From: Streptomyces atratus
Lineage (GTDB): Bacteria > Actinomycetota > Actinomycetes > Streptomycetales > Streptomycetaceae
Assembly (NCBI RefSeq): GCF_900119365.1
Contig: NZ_FPJO01000013.1
Coordinates: 62,001-126,000 of the forward strand
DNA: 64,000 nucleotides
Direction: 5' to 3'
Numbering within the stretch: the first letter of the stretch is position 1; every line of letters starts with the position of its first letter. Of this stretch, positions 1-8,671 are shown piece by piece. The position numbers were made by a program, and so were the translations under genes. The notes under the pieces are model-generated. The model did not search any database and was not told the DNA's origin. It saw nothing but the letters and a program-made list of their open reading frames with translations.

Positions 1-36
1 GGTCCGGGAGAAGCCCGACGACTGACGGTGTGCGTC

Positions 37-1836
37 TCAGGCGTGGAAGCCGTTGCAGACGACGGAGGTGTACTTCGTGGACCCGCCCTCGACGTGGTAC
101 AGCACCACGGTCCAGTCGCCCCTGTCGTCTCCCACCGGGAGCGCGTCGACGGTGCGTTCGCCGAAGTGGGCACGGAAGTCGTCGGGGTACTTGAACCTGA
201 CGGTTCCGCCGGAGGTCCAACGGGAGTAGATGTCGACGGGTTTGCTGGTGAAGCCGATGCCCTTGCTGACGGACCGGAGGGGCCGTCCGGTGGATCGGTC
301 CGTCTCGTGCGGGGGCCGCACCCCCACGGATATGTAGTACGGCGCCGGCCTCTCGCCCTCTCCGGCGTTCTGCGGGCGCAGCTCCAGCGTGGCGGTGTCG
401 GAGCCCGTGGTGTGGGAGACGGAGGACCGCAGTCCGGTGGGCGGTGAGGCATCGGCGATGCTGGACAGATCGCAGGAGCCGATGCCCTGGGCTGCCTGCG
501 CAGGATCGTCGGACAGGGTCCAGCGGTCCTGCGAGACGCGGTCGTTCACGATGTGGTCCGGCGGTCCACCGGCCGGCCGCTTGCCGGCGGACGGCGAAGA
601 GGCCGTCCGCGGCGCGGTCGGCTGCCCGGACGTGGTGATCTCCGTCGTGGGGTCGGCACCGGTGTCCCTGCTGTCCGATTCCGGGAGCAGCCAGACTGTC
701 ATCGGCACCGCGATCGCCACCGCGCACACCGCGAGCCAGGCTCTGCCGCGTGAGGTCCGGGCGGGGCGCCGCTGCGGGTCCGGGCCGTCGTCCGGTGCGG
801 TGTCCGGCAGCCCCTTGGGTGCGGTGGTCGCGACCAGCTCCGCCGTGCCGACGACCGGCTCGCGGTTCGTCGGCTGTGTCCCGGCCCCGCTCTCCGACGC
901 CCGGACCGTTCCAGTCTCCGGCTCCGCCTCCAGGTGCACGCCGGACGGCGTGGGCGGCGTCGTCGCGTACCCGGGTTCGGGTACGGGTTCGGCGGTGCGT
1001 ACCAGCATCCGGTAGTGGGCGTCCGACGCAAGCGGCGAGTCCACCGCGCAGTGCGCGATCACGGCGGCCGGCTCGGGCCGGTCCTCCGGGCCCTTGGCCA
1101 CGCACTGCCGGATGATTTCGGCCAGCTCGGGCCGTACGCCTGCCAGGTCGATGTCCTCGTGCACGGTCCGGTAGCTCACCGCCGCCGGTTCGCCGGTGCC
1201 GTACGGAGGCCGGCCCGTCGCCGTGTACGCGAGGGTCGCGCCCAGCGCGAAGACATCGGCCGCCGGGCCCACCTCGTTGCGCAGGAGCACCTCGGGTGCC
1301 GTGAAGCCGGGGGTCCCCGACACCATCCCGTCCCGGGTCAGGATCGTCTGCTCAAGTCCTCGCGCGATTCCGAAGTCGATCAGTTGCGGCCCCTGCGGGG
1401 AGAGGATCACGTTGTGCGGCTTCAGGTCCCGGTGGGTGACTCCATGGGCATGGACCGCGGCCAGTCCTTCGGCGAGCGCGGCGAGCAGTCTCAGGGCGCT
1501 GTCCGCCGGGAAGGGCCCACTCGCACCCACGGCGCCGCGCAGGGTGGGCCCTGACACGTACTCGGTGGCCAGCCAGTAGGGAGGCGCGTCGAGCGAAGCC
1601 TCGATCAACTGCGCGGTGTAGGCACTGCGCACGGCCTCGACGGTCGCGGTCTCCCGCCGGAACCGGGCCAGCGCCTCGGGGTGGTCGCTGATCTCCTCTC
1701 GGATGACCTTCACAGCCACCAGCCGTCCGCCGGGCGACCTGCCGAGATACACCTGCCCCATGCCGCCCGCGCCGAGACGGGCGAGAAGGTGGTAGGCGCC
1801 CATGCGCGCGGGGTCCTGAGGTCGCAGTGCATCCAC
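37..1836 (-). CDS. Receptor-type Ser/Thr protein kinase (PASTA-less, Hanks type)
   Basis: Membrane-anchored eukaryotic-type Ser/Thr kinase of about 599 residues. The N-terminal kinase domain has the glycine-rich loop GAGGMGQVYLG, the lysine in VAVKVI, the catalytic loop THRDLKPHNV and the DFG motif LIDFGIA. A low-complexity Pro/Thr/Glu linker follows, then one membrane segment (WLAVCAVAIAVPMTVWLL) and an extracellular domain of about 200 residues with two cysteines. I chose the GTG at 1836 because family members begin a few residues before the MGAYHLLARLGAGG segment; an upstream ATG at 1884 is in frame but adds residues unlike the family. It shares its layout with the kinase at 44645-46474, so the two are probably paralogues. 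The ligand and substrates cannot be read from the sequence. Confidence 0.9.
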   Translation of the reverse strand: MDALRPQDPARMGAYHLLARLGAGGMGQVYLGRSPGGRLVAVKVIREEISDHPEALARFRRETATVEAVRSAYTAQLIEASLDAPPYWLATEYVSGPTLRGAVGASGPFPADSALRLLAALAEGLAAVHAHGVTHRDLKPHNVILSPQGPQLIDFGIARGLEQTILTRDGMVSGTPGFTAPEVLLRNEVGPAADVFALGATLAYTATGRPPYGTGEPAAVSYRTVHEDIDLAGVRPELAEIIRQCVAKGPEDRPEPAAVIAHCAVDSPLASDAHYRMLVRTAEPVPEPGYATTPPTPSGVHLEAEPETGTVRASESGAGTQPTNREPVVGTAELVATTAPKGLPDTAPDDGPDPQRRPARTSRGRAWLAVCAVAIAVPMTVWLLPESDSRDTGADPTTEITTSGQPTAPRTASSPSAGKRPAGGPPDHIVNDRVSQDRWTLSDDPAQAAQGIGSCDLSSIADASPPTGLRSSVSHTTGSDTATLELRPQNAGEGERPAPYYISVGVRPPHETDRSTGRPLRSVSKGIGFTSKPVDIYSRWTSGGTVRFKYPDDFRAHFGERTVDALPVGDDRGDWTVVLYHVEGGSTKYTSVVCNGFHA

Positions 1837-1940
1837 GGCACGACTGTGCCATATGTGCACACACGGTGGAGCGAAGGTCGTCAACTCGTAACCGGATCGG
1901 TCGCTCTCAACACGAGGGTGACGACGCAGGCCGTGTCAGG

Positions 1941-2455
1941 ATGCTCGGCATGTCCGGTCGCGCACTGAGTTTCGGAGTGATGGCGCAAGCGTACGAGCGG
2001 TTCCGGCCGGGGTATCCCGTGGAGCTCTTCGCCGAGGTGATGGCGTACGCGGGTCAGCCGGCTCGCACCGCCCTGGAGATCGGCGCGGCGGACCGATCCA
2101 ACTGGCCGACCCGGCTGTGGCGGGAGCTGTTCGCGCGGCACGGGCACCGTTCTTGGAGAGCGACGAGATTCCGTCCCCGGACGGGACGCCTCCCGGGCAC
2201 GACATGCAGTGGCCGGGTACGGAGCTGCAACGGTCCGAATGGTTCACCGGCGTTCAACAGTCCGTGATCGAACGGCGCTTGACGATGAGTGCTGCCGACT
2301 ATGTCGGCCAGCTCTCGACCATCTCGGCCTATCTCGTATTGCCGTCCCCGGAGCGCGAGCAGGTATTCAGCCGGATCACGGGGGTTCTGCCTGAGACCGT
2401 TGAGATTGCCGCCGACATCACGGTCCACCTCGCCCGTCGGCGGTGTGCACAGTAG
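1941..2455 (+). pseudogene. Degraded class I SAM-dependent methyltransferase
   Basis: Remnant of a Rossmann-fold methyltransferase. The frame from the ATG at 1941 or 1950 starts as these enzymes do (SFGVMAQAYERFRPGYP, then ALEIGA, the start of the SAM-binding motif I). Motif I breaks off at once, and the rest of the SAM-binding core (over 100 residues in relatives) is missing. The family's C-terminal part reappears in another frame, running to the stop at 2455 (WFTGVQQSVIERRLTMSAADYVGQL, then LPSPEREQVFSRI). An internal deletion plus a frameshift explains both facts. No functional product is expected. Confidence 0.75.
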
Positions 2456-2483
2456 TGGACCGTCACGGCGCGCCATCCGCCTG

Positions 2484-3008
2484 TCAGTAGGCGGAGTTGA
2501 CGTTGTCGATGGATCCGTAGCGGTCGGCGGCGTAGTTGGCGGCCGCGGTGATGTTGGCGACGGGGTTGGTGAGGTCGTGGGCGGTGCCGGCGACGTGGTA
2601 GGCGCTGAAGGTGGGCTGGATGACCTGGAGCAGGCCCTTGGAGGGGGTGCCCTTCTGGGCGTTGATGTCCCAGCCGTTCTCGGCGTTGGGGTTGCCGCCG
2701 GACTCGCGCATGATGTTGCGGTGCAGGCCTTCGTAGGAGCCGGGGATGCCCTTGGCCTTCATGATGGCCAGGGACTGCTTGATCCAGCCGTCGAGGTTGT
2801 TGGCGTAGCCCTTGCCGGTCTGCTGGGTGTCCTGGACGTCGCCGGCCGGGGCGGTCCGGACGACGGGGGCGCTCTGTTTGGTCTCGGCGGCCTGTGCGGA
2901 GGTCGAGGTCAGGGTGAGGGCGGCTGCGGCCGCGCCGGTGGTGGCGAGGGCGGTGACGGCCAGGGTGCGGATGCGGGCGGTGCGGGCGGTGCGGGTCTGC
3001 GTGGTCAT
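2484..3008 (-). CDS. Secreted transglycosylase-like cell wall protein
   Basis: Small secreted protein of 174 residues. The start at 3008 gives a Tat/Sec-like signal peptide: a basic N-terminus with several Arg, a hydrophobic Ala/Thr/Leu stretch and an AQA cleavage site near residue 40. The mature part is a single lysozyme-like SLT domain, with the probable catalytic Glu in NIMRESGGNP, then SKGLLQVIQPTFSAY and a C-terminal ANYAADRYGSIDNVNSAY. Such proteins are common in Streptomyces and are thought to cut peptidoglycan glycan strands. The open frame extends upstream to 3182, but only the start at 3008 gives a signal peptide, leaving a long untranslated leader. Confidence 0.85.
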   Translation of the reverse strand: MTTQTRTARTARIRTLAVTALATTGAAAAALTLTSTSAQAAETKQSAPVVRTAPAGDVQDTQQTGKGYANNLDGWIKQSLAIMKAKGIPGSYEGLHRNIMRESGGNPNAENGWDINAQKGTPSKGLLQVIQPTFSAYHVAGTAHDLTNPVANITAAANYAADRYGSIDNVNSAY

Positions 3009-3403
3009 GCGGGAGTGACTCCTGGGGGTGTGGTGGTGCCGTCCGGTGTCGGCGGCGGCGGGGCGGGGCGGGGGCCCCTGTGTGGTGCGGGACGGGGGTG
3101 AGCGGGTCCGGTGGTGTGTCCGGGCCGGTCGTGGTTCCCCGTGATGACAGCCATGGTTAGCGGCGGCCGTGGCGGGGGTCAATGATGTGACGTACTACCC
3201 CAATACGGAGTAATGTCCGAAATGAGACGCTCTGGACTGGTTCTGCACCGTTCGGGCGGGGGTCGTGTCTACTACCCGCCCTAGGATGTGACGTGGCCCC
3301 TATGGGTGGCATCACACCCACAAGGCCGTTTCGAGGCTCCCGAGCCCTGTTCGCCGACCACTCCACACTGCGGCCTGGCGCTCTTCCGATAGAGTTTTGA
3401 TTC
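3009..3403. other. Divergent intergenic region with a long leader
   Basis: About 395 bases between the transglycosylase start and the AraC-type regulator. On the minus strand the first 170 bases would be an untranslated leader of the transglycosylase mRNA. Cell-wall hydrolase leaders in Streptomyces sometimes carry a c-di-AMP riboswitch. I see isolated fragments of that flavour (a GGGGAACCA block near 3135-3143 on the minus strand) but not the paired conserved segments, so I do not call one. The plus-strand regulator at 3404 has no clear ribosome-binding site, so its mRNA may be leaderless or nearly so. Confidence 0.4.
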
Positions 3404-4150
3404 ATGCCGGACATCCGCCACTCCCCCGAGGCGCCCACCCGCACCCAGGCGATGGCTCCCGGGGAGCGCATCGACGCACACCGTCACGACGACCACCAGG
3501 TCGTCTACGCGGGGTCCGGCGTTCTCGCGGTCACCACCGACGCGGGCACCTGGTTCGCTCCCGGCACCCGGGCCATCTGGGTCCCCGCCGGCTGCGTCCA
3601 CGCCCACCGCGCCCACGGGCATCTCGCCCTGCATCTGCTGGGCCTGCCCGCCGACACCAATCCGCTCGGTCTCGACGCCCCGACCGTCCTCTCGGTCGAC
3701 CCCCTGCTGCGCGAACTGATCCTCGCCTGTACCCGAAGCCCCCACGACGACACCCCGGAGCGGCTGCGGCTGCGCGCGGTGCTCCTCGACCGGCTGCGCG
3801 CCTCGCCCCAGCAGCCCGTACAGCTGCCCGCCCCCACCGACCCCCGCCTCAAAGCCGTCTGCGACCTCCTGCACCAGGACCCCGCGGACCCTCGCACGCT
3901 GGCCGCCCTGGCGACCACGGCCGGAGCCGGCGAGCGCACCCTCAGCCGTCTCTTCCGCCGCGAACTCGGCATGACGTTCCCGCAGTGGCGCACCCAACTG
4001 CGTCTGTACCACGCCCTTCGCATGCTGGCCGACGACGTACCGGTGACCACGGTCGCGCACCACTGCGGCTGGTCGTCCACCAGCGCGTTCATCGATGTCT
4101 TCCGCCGCGCTTTCGGCTACACCCCGGGCACCCACAACCGTCGGCCCTGA
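3404..4150 (+). CDS. Cupin-AraC family transcriptional regulator
   Basis: Regulator of 248 residues with an N-terminal cupin sensor domain (residues about 15-90, GERIDAHRHDDHQVVY and WVPAGCVHAHRAHG) and a C-terminal AraC double helix-turn-helix (about 145-245, with LAALATTAGAGERTLSRLF and TTVAHHCGWSSTSAFIDVFRRAFGYTP). It probably controls the genes that follow on the same strand, the AhpD-like protein and the exporter, since the three run in order. Cupin-AraC proteins are widespread. From memory, one is required for alanosine production, but this gene lies about 8 kb outside the diaminobutyrate operon with the nitrate operon in between, so I do not link them. Confidence 0.88.
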   Translation: MPDIRHSPEAPTRTQAMAPGERIDAHRHDDHQVVYAGSGVLAVTTDAGTWFAPGTRAIWVPAGCVHAHRAHGHLALHLLGLPADTNPLGLDAPTVLSVDPLLRELILACTRSPHDDTPERLRLRAVLLDRLRASPQQPVQLPAPTDPRLKAVCDLLHQDPADPRTLAALATTAGAGERTLSRLFRRELGMTFPQWRTQLRLYHALRMLADDVPVTTVAHHCGWSSTSAFIDVFRRAFGYTPGTHNRRP

Positions 4151-4269
4151 CTCATCCCATTCCGGCCAACAGGCAGTACAGCGACCCAAGTTGGCGATAA
4201 GTCCGGGATCGTGGGAGTGACCGGCGCCGGCCCGTTCCGTTGTGCGACGACACCCGTAACGTGTCGTCC

Positions 4270-4758
4270 ATGACAAACCACTCGGCCTCCGATCACACGC
4301 CCCGTCTGGACACCGGCAGGCTCGCACCCGAGGTGCACCGGGCGATGCTCGAGCTCGACCGCGCCGCGAGTGCGGGCATCGACCCGGGCCTGGCCGAGCT
4401 GGTCAGAATTCGCGCTTCACAGCTCAACCGATGCGCCTTCTGCCTGGACATGCACACCACCGACGCCCTCGCCACGGGCGAATCGGCGGAGCGAATAGCC
4501 CACCTCAGCGCCTGGGAGGTGTCCCGGCACTGCTATACGGACAAGGAGCTCGCGGCGCTCGAACTCACCGAGGCGCTGACCGTCGCGGCGAACGGCTCCG
4601 CCTCCGACCTCGCGCTCGCGAAGGCGGCCCGGCACTTCGACGAGCGCGAACTGACCCATCTGATCGCGACGGTCATCGCCATCAACGTACTGAACCGCCT
4701 CGCCATATCCGTCCGCATGACACCGGGCTACTACGCACGCGGTTCCCGAAGACGCTGA
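4270..4758 (+). CDS. Carboxymuconolactone decarboxylase / AhpD-like protein
   Basis: All-helical AhpD-fold protein of 162 residues, starting at the ATG at 4270. The redox motif is intact: RCAFCLDMHTTDA gives CxxC followed by His, as in the peroxidase-active members. It is followed by a helix rich in Ala/Glu/Leu and the AINVLNRLAIS segment typical of the family. Members reduce peroxides through a Cys pair. The gene sits between the AraC regulator and the exporter, suggesting a small stress or detoxification unit. An in-frame upstream start exists but has no ribosome-binding site. Confidence 0.88.
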   Translation: MTNHSASDHTPRLDTGRLAPEVHRAMLELDRAASAGIDPGLAELVRIRASQLNRCAFCLDMHTTDALATGESAERIAHLSAWEVSRHCYTDKELAALELTEALTVAANGSASDLALAKAARHFDERELTHLIATVIAINVLNRLAISVRMTPGYYARGSRRR

Positions 4759-4830
4759 CAGGCGGAATTTCGACAATGGTTGGCAGATTATCGGAAGCGC
4801 GACACACCGTCCGGCGATGACGATGATGTC

Positions 4831-6045
4831 ATGCCAAGGAATAGATCAATCGTTCTACTGTCGGTCGGGCATGCGTGTGTGGATGTCTATCAGGGCGCCG
4901 TGGCGTCGCTCGTCCCGTTCTTCGTCGCCGAGCGCGCCTACTCCTACGCGGCGGCCTCGGGCATCGTACTCGCCGCGTCGCTGCTGTCCTCGGTGGCACA
5001 ACCGGTGTTCGGGGCGCTCACCGACCGACGGGCCATGCCCTGGCTGCTGCCCGTCAGCACCGTCCTCGGCGGGCTCGGGGTCGCACTCAGCGGCCTCAGC
5101 GGTTCGTACCCACTGACACTGCTGTTCGTCGCGGTGTCCGGGATCGGGGTCGCCGCCTACCACCCCGAATCCGCCCGCGTCGCACGGCTCGCCAGCCAGG
5201 GGAGCCACAGCTCGATGGGGTGGTTCTCCTTCGGCGGCAACGTCGGCTTCGCGGTCGCCCCCCTCATGGTCACCGCCGTCGTGGCCACCGGCGGACTGCG
5301 GTTCTCACCGCTGCTCGTGGTGCCGGCCGTCGTCGGCAGTGTGTTGTGTCTGCCCGTCCTGCGTGCGCTGGAGCAGTCGGCATCCACCGGCCCCGGGGCG
5401 GCTGCGGCGACGGGGACCGACGACAGGGCTTCGTTCGTGAAGCTGTCGCTCGCGGTGGTCTGCCGGTCGATCGCCTTCGTCGGCCTGAGCACCTTCATCT
5501 CGTTCTACGCCCGGCAGCGCACGGGAGGCGGTACGGCGGCGGGCACGGCGGCGCTCTTCGTCCTCTACCTCGGCGGCGCGGCGGGCACCGTGCTGGGCAG
5601 CCGCCTGGCCAACCGGTGGGACCGGGTCACGGTGGTGCGCATGTCGTATCTGATCACGGTCGGCGCCGTCGCCGGGATCGTCTTCGTCCCCGGCCCGGCG
5701 ATCTATCTGTTCATCGCCCTGACCTCCGTCGGCCTGTACGTCCCGTTCTCGCTGCAAGTCACCCTCGCCCAGGACTACTTGCCCTCGCGCGTCGGCACCG
5801 CCAGTGGGATCACTCTCGGGCTGACGGTCAGCATCGGTGGCCTGGTCAGCCCGGTCATCGGCAGCATCGCCGACGCGACCTCCCTGCAGACGGCCCTCAC
5901 TCCCCTGATCCTGATGCCCGCCCTGGGCTGGCTCCTGTACCGCACCATGCCCGAGCCGGCCATGCCGAAGCACCTCATCGCCCCATCGCCGGCCGAGGAC
6001 GGGACCGGCGTGGAACATCCGCCGGCCGAGCGGACCCGCAGCTGA
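4831..6045 (+). CDS. MFS exporter, fosmidomycin-resistance (Fsr) type
   Basis: Twelve-helix major facilitator protein of about 404 residues. The N-terminus (SVGHACVDVYQGAVASLVPFFV) and the segment GVAAYHPESARVARLASQGSHSSMGWFSFGGNVGFA are hallmarks of the Fsr family, which exports small anionic or drug-like molecules by proton antiport. I prefer the ATG at 4831, just before the first hydrophobic stretch; a TTG at 4780 would add 17 polar residues. It ends 18 bases before the convergent end of the nitrate operon, and a short hairpin (6048-6062) lies between the stop codons. Confidence 0.85.
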   Translation: MPRNRSIVLLSVGHACVDVYQGAVASLVPFFVAERAYSYAAASGIVLAASLLSSVAQPVFGALTDRRAMPWLLPVSTVLGGLGVALSGLSGSYPLTLLFVAVSGIGVAAYHPESARVARLASQGSHSSMGWFSFGGNVGFAVAPLMVTAVVATGGLRFSPLLVVPAVVGSVLCLPVLRALEQSASTGPGAAAATGTDDRASFVKLSLAVVCRSIAFVGLSTFISFYARQRTGGGTAAGTAALFVLYLGGAAGTVLGSRLANRWDRVTVVRMSYLITVGAVAGIVFVPGPAIYLFIALTSVGLYVPFSLQVTLAQDYLPSRVGTASGITLGLTVSIGGLVSPVIGSIADATSLQTALTPLILMPALGWLLYRTMPEPAMPKHLIAPSPAEDGTGVEHPPAERTRS

Positions 6046-6062
6046 CTCCCGCGACCCGCGGG

Positions 6063-7265
6063 TCACGGCAGGAGAAGCTGCTCCAGGTCTGCCGGAGGCC
6101 GGTGGCCGACGAAGGGGCCGAGCGCGGTCCGGGAGCCTGTCTCACCCGCGAGGATCCCGCCGAGCAGGCGCCCGGACTCCGGCTCCAGGAAGACCTTGGC
6201 GTAGCGGGTCGTGCCCTCGGCGAAGACGGCTTCGGCGGCAGGACCGCCCCGCGGGTGAATGATGCCGAACGTGGCCACGTGCACACCGAGGAGTTTGAGG
6301 GACGTGGAGGTGTCGGTGCCGTCGAAAGGGCGGGGGCTCCGGCCCGCCAGCCGGCCGGCCACCGTTTCGGCCATGCCGTATCCGGGGGCGACCAGGCCGT
6401 AACAGCGCCCCTGCACGGCGGCGCACTCACCGACGGCCCAGATGTGCTCGTCGGCGGTGCGGCAGTTCTCGTCGACGAGTACGCCGCCGCGCTCACCGCG
6501 CTCCAGTCCGAGTGCCGCGGCCAGTTCGTCCCGCGGGCGGATTCCTGCCGCGAAGACCACCAGGTCGCTCTCCAGGACCGTCGCGTCCCCGAGAACGACG
6601 GCCCGTACGGCGCCGTCGGGGCCGGCTTCGATCGACGCCACCGCCGTACCGCAGTGCAGCCGGAGGCCCAGCCCGGTGGCACTGCGGTGGAGCACCCGCG
6701 CCGCACCGGCATCGAGTTGCGTCGGCATCAGATGAGAGGCACTCTCCACGACGTGGGGCCGCATCCCCAGCAGGCGCAGCGCATGGGCCGCTTCCAGACC
6801 GAGAAGTCCGCCCCCGACCACGACGCATGGTCGGCCCCGGCGTGCCGCGCCACGGATCGCGTCCAGGTCGTCGAAGGTCCGGTACACGAAGCAGTTCGCC
6901 AGGTCCCGGCCGGGCACCGGCGGCACGAAGGGCTCCGAACCGGTGGCCAGTACCAGCGCGTCGTACGGCAACTGCTCGCCGTCGGCCGTCCGGACGGTGC
7001 GCTCCGCCCGATCGCCGGACACCACCGCACATCCCAGACGGAGGTCCACCCGGGGGTCCTCGGTGAAGTCCCGGCCGGCGAGTGCGAGGTCCTGCCTGCT
7101 GCCGCCCGTCAGATACGAGGACAGGCGGATGCGGTCGTAGGCGGGGTGAGCTTCCTCGGCCAGGACGACGATGCGCCAGGCGCCCGAGGTGTCCAGGGCT
7201 CGCAGGCGTTCCGCGAGCCGGTGGCCGGTCATGCCGTGCCCGACGACGACGAGCGTGCGGGTCAC
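6063..7265 (-). CDS. NAD(P)/FAD-dependent oxidoreductase of nitrate assimilation
   Basis: Flavoprotein of 400 residues resembling the N-terminal FAD/NAD half of nitrite reductase large subunits. It has an N-terminal FAD-binding GxGxxG variant (VVVGHGMTGHRLAERL), the LATGSEPFVPPVPG segment, a second dinucleotide fold (VVVGGGLLGLEAAHAL) and a late FAD motif (IWAVGECAAVQG). It lacks the siroheme and Fe-S parts of a nitrite reductase, so it is more likely an electron-transfer partner. It is the last gene of the nitrate operon. The GTG start overlaps the stop of the preceding gene as GTGA, indicating translational coupling. Confidence 0.85.
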   Translation of the reverse strand: MTRTLVVVGHGMTGHRLAERLRALDTSGAWRIVVLAEEAHPAYDRIRLSSYLTGGSRQDLALAGRDFTEDPRVDLRLGCAVVSGDRAERTVRTADGEQLPYDALVLATGSEPFVPPVPGRDLANCFVYRTFDDLDAIRGAARRGRPCVVVGGGLLGLEAAHALRLLGMRPHVVESASHLMPTQLDAGAARVLHRSATGLGLRLHCGTAVASIEAGPDGAVRAVVLGDATVLESDLVVFAAGIRPRDELAAALGLERGERGGVLVDENCRTADEHIWAVGECAAVQGRCYGLVAPGYGMAETVAGRLAGRSPRPFDGTDTSTSLKLLGVHVATFGIIHPRGGPAAEAVFAEGTTRYAKVFLEPESGRLLGGILAGETGSRTALGPFVGHRPPADLEQLLLP

Positions 7266-8671
7266 GCCGCCCTCCCGGGTTCCCGCCGGGCCTCGCTCTC
7301 CCAGAGGTCGCACTGCTCCGCCACCTGCGGCCCGCAGCCGCCGCAGCCGGTGGTGGCCCGGGTCGCCGCGGCGAGAGCCGTGACCGTACGGGCTCCCGCC
7401 CGCCAGGCCAGGGACAGGGTCCGGCGCCGGACGTTGTTGCACAGACAGATCATCGCGTCCTCGTAGGTGTCGGACTCGCGCGACGACGGCCGCGGCGGCC
7501 ACCCCAGCAGCAGCCCCAGCCGGTCGGAGGGGAGCTGCTGCCCTCGCCGGTGGAGCAGACCGATGGTGGCGATGGCCTGCGGCAGGCCGAACAGCACGGC
7601 CGCGACGACGCGTTCGTCGCGCAGCGCGAGCCGTGCGTACCGGTGACCGTCCCGGTCGGTGAACCCGAGCATCCGGACGCCGGGAGCCTCGAAGGCGTCC
7701 GGTGAGCCGATGCAGGACACGTCCACGGCCCGGGTGCGCAACCGGAACACGGGCGGAACGGGCCGGTGGGCGGTGTCCCGGCCGGTGAGGATCTCCGCGA
7801 GGTCCTCGGCCTGGGCCCAGGCGGCGTCGAGCCCCGCCGCCGCCCGCCCCCGGTGTTCGGCGCAGTCGCCGATGGCATGGATGCGGGGATCGCCGGTGCG
7901 CAGCCGGTCGTCGACGACGATCCCGTCGCGCACCTCCAGACCGGCTTGACGGGCGAGCCGGGCGGCGGGGACGGCGCCGGTGCACAGGACGAGTGTGTCG
8001 GCGCGCGATGTGGTTCCGTCGTCCAGCAGCACGCTGCCCGGTGTGCGTCGCACGACCGTGCGTCCGCCGAGTACCCGGACCCCCTCCCGTGCGAGCAGCT
8101 CGGTGAGCATGCCGCCGCCGGTGTCCCCGAGCCGCTCGTACAGGGGGTGGGGGCGGTCGCAGACCAGGGTGGTCGCGGTCCCCCGCGCGGCCAGCGCACT
8201 CGCGGTCTCCACGCCCAGCGGTCCGCCGCCGAGCACCACCACGGTGTTCCCCGTGATCCGCTCGCAGTCCGCCGCGGTGCGCAGGGTGGTGACGCCATCC
8301 CCGGTGCGACCGCCGTCGCCGGTCGCACCGGGGATGGCGGGGACAGCGGCGCGCGCCCCCGTGGCGAGTACCAGGGTGTCGTAGGGGTGGACGGTCCCGA
8401 CACCGCCACGCTGCGCGCGGACCTCGCGCCGTTCCCGGTCGATGCCCGTCACCATCGTGTCAGTGAGCACCCGGGTGCCGGGCGGGAACGGCATGCGCAG
8501 GGCTTCGGGGGTGAGCCGGCCGGCGACCACGTGGGACAGCAGCGGCCGGTGATGGGCGGGCGCGGGTTCGGCTCCGAGGACGGTGAGGGCCTCCGCGTGC
8601 CCGTGATGGCGCAGGCGCTCGGCCAGCCGGTGCGCCGCCGGTCCGGCGCCGACGATCAGGATCCGGTTCAT
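7262..8671 (-). CDS. nasB: FAD oxidoreductase with C-terminal BFD [2Fe-2S] domain (NasB-like)
   Basis: Electron-transfer subunit of 469 residues. Residues about 1-400 form an FAD/NAD(P) oxidoreductase (MNRILIVGAGPAAHRLAERL, then VVVLGGGPLGVETASAL and IHAIGDCAEHRG). The C-terminal 60 residues are a bacterioferritin-ferredoxin-like [2Fe-2S] domain with the cysteine pairs CLC and CGGC. This fits passing electrons from NAD(P)H to the assimilatory nitrate reductase encoded immediately upstream, whose stop codon overlaps this start (ATGA). The symbol is by role and position; two different flavoproteins in one nas operon is a pattern I believe is common in Streptomyces. Confidence 0.82.
   Translation of the reverse strand: MNRILIVGAGPAAHRLAERLRHHGHAEALTVLGAEPAPAHHRPLLSHVVAGRLTPEALRMPFPPGTRVLTDTMVTGIDRERREVRAQRGGVGTVHPYDTLVLATGARAAVPAIPGATGDGGRTGDGVTTLRTAADCERITGNTVVVLGGGPLGVETASALAARGTATTLVCDRPHPLYERLGDTGGGMLTELLAREGVRVLGGRTVVRRTPGSVLLDDGTTSRADTLVLCTGAVPAARLARQAGLEVRDGIVVDDRLRTGDPRIHAIGDCAEHRGRAAAGLDAAWAQAEDLAEILTGRDTAHRPVPPVFRLRTRAVDVSCIGSPDAFEAPGVRMLGFTDRDGHRYARLALRDERVVAAVLFGLPQAIATIGLLHRRGQQLPSDRLGLLLGWPPRPSSRESDTYEDAMICLCNNVRRRTLSLAWRAGARTVTALAAATRATTGCGGCGPQVAEQCDLWESEARREPGRAA

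Noticed and set aside
3009..3180. c-di-AMP riboswitch in the transglycosylase leader
   Set aside because: Only a short GGGGAACCA-like fragment is present; the second conserved half and pairing could not be found by eye.
3281..4327. Long open frame antisense to the AraC regulator and its flanks
   Set aside because: Its translation has no recognisable domain and mirrors GC-biased codons of the real gene on the other strand, which has clear cupin and AraC motifs.
4875..7466. 863-residue open frame across the Fsr exporter and the nitrate flavoprotein
   Set aside because: Low-complexity Arg/Gly/Pro translation without motifs; it is a shadow of the genes in other frames.
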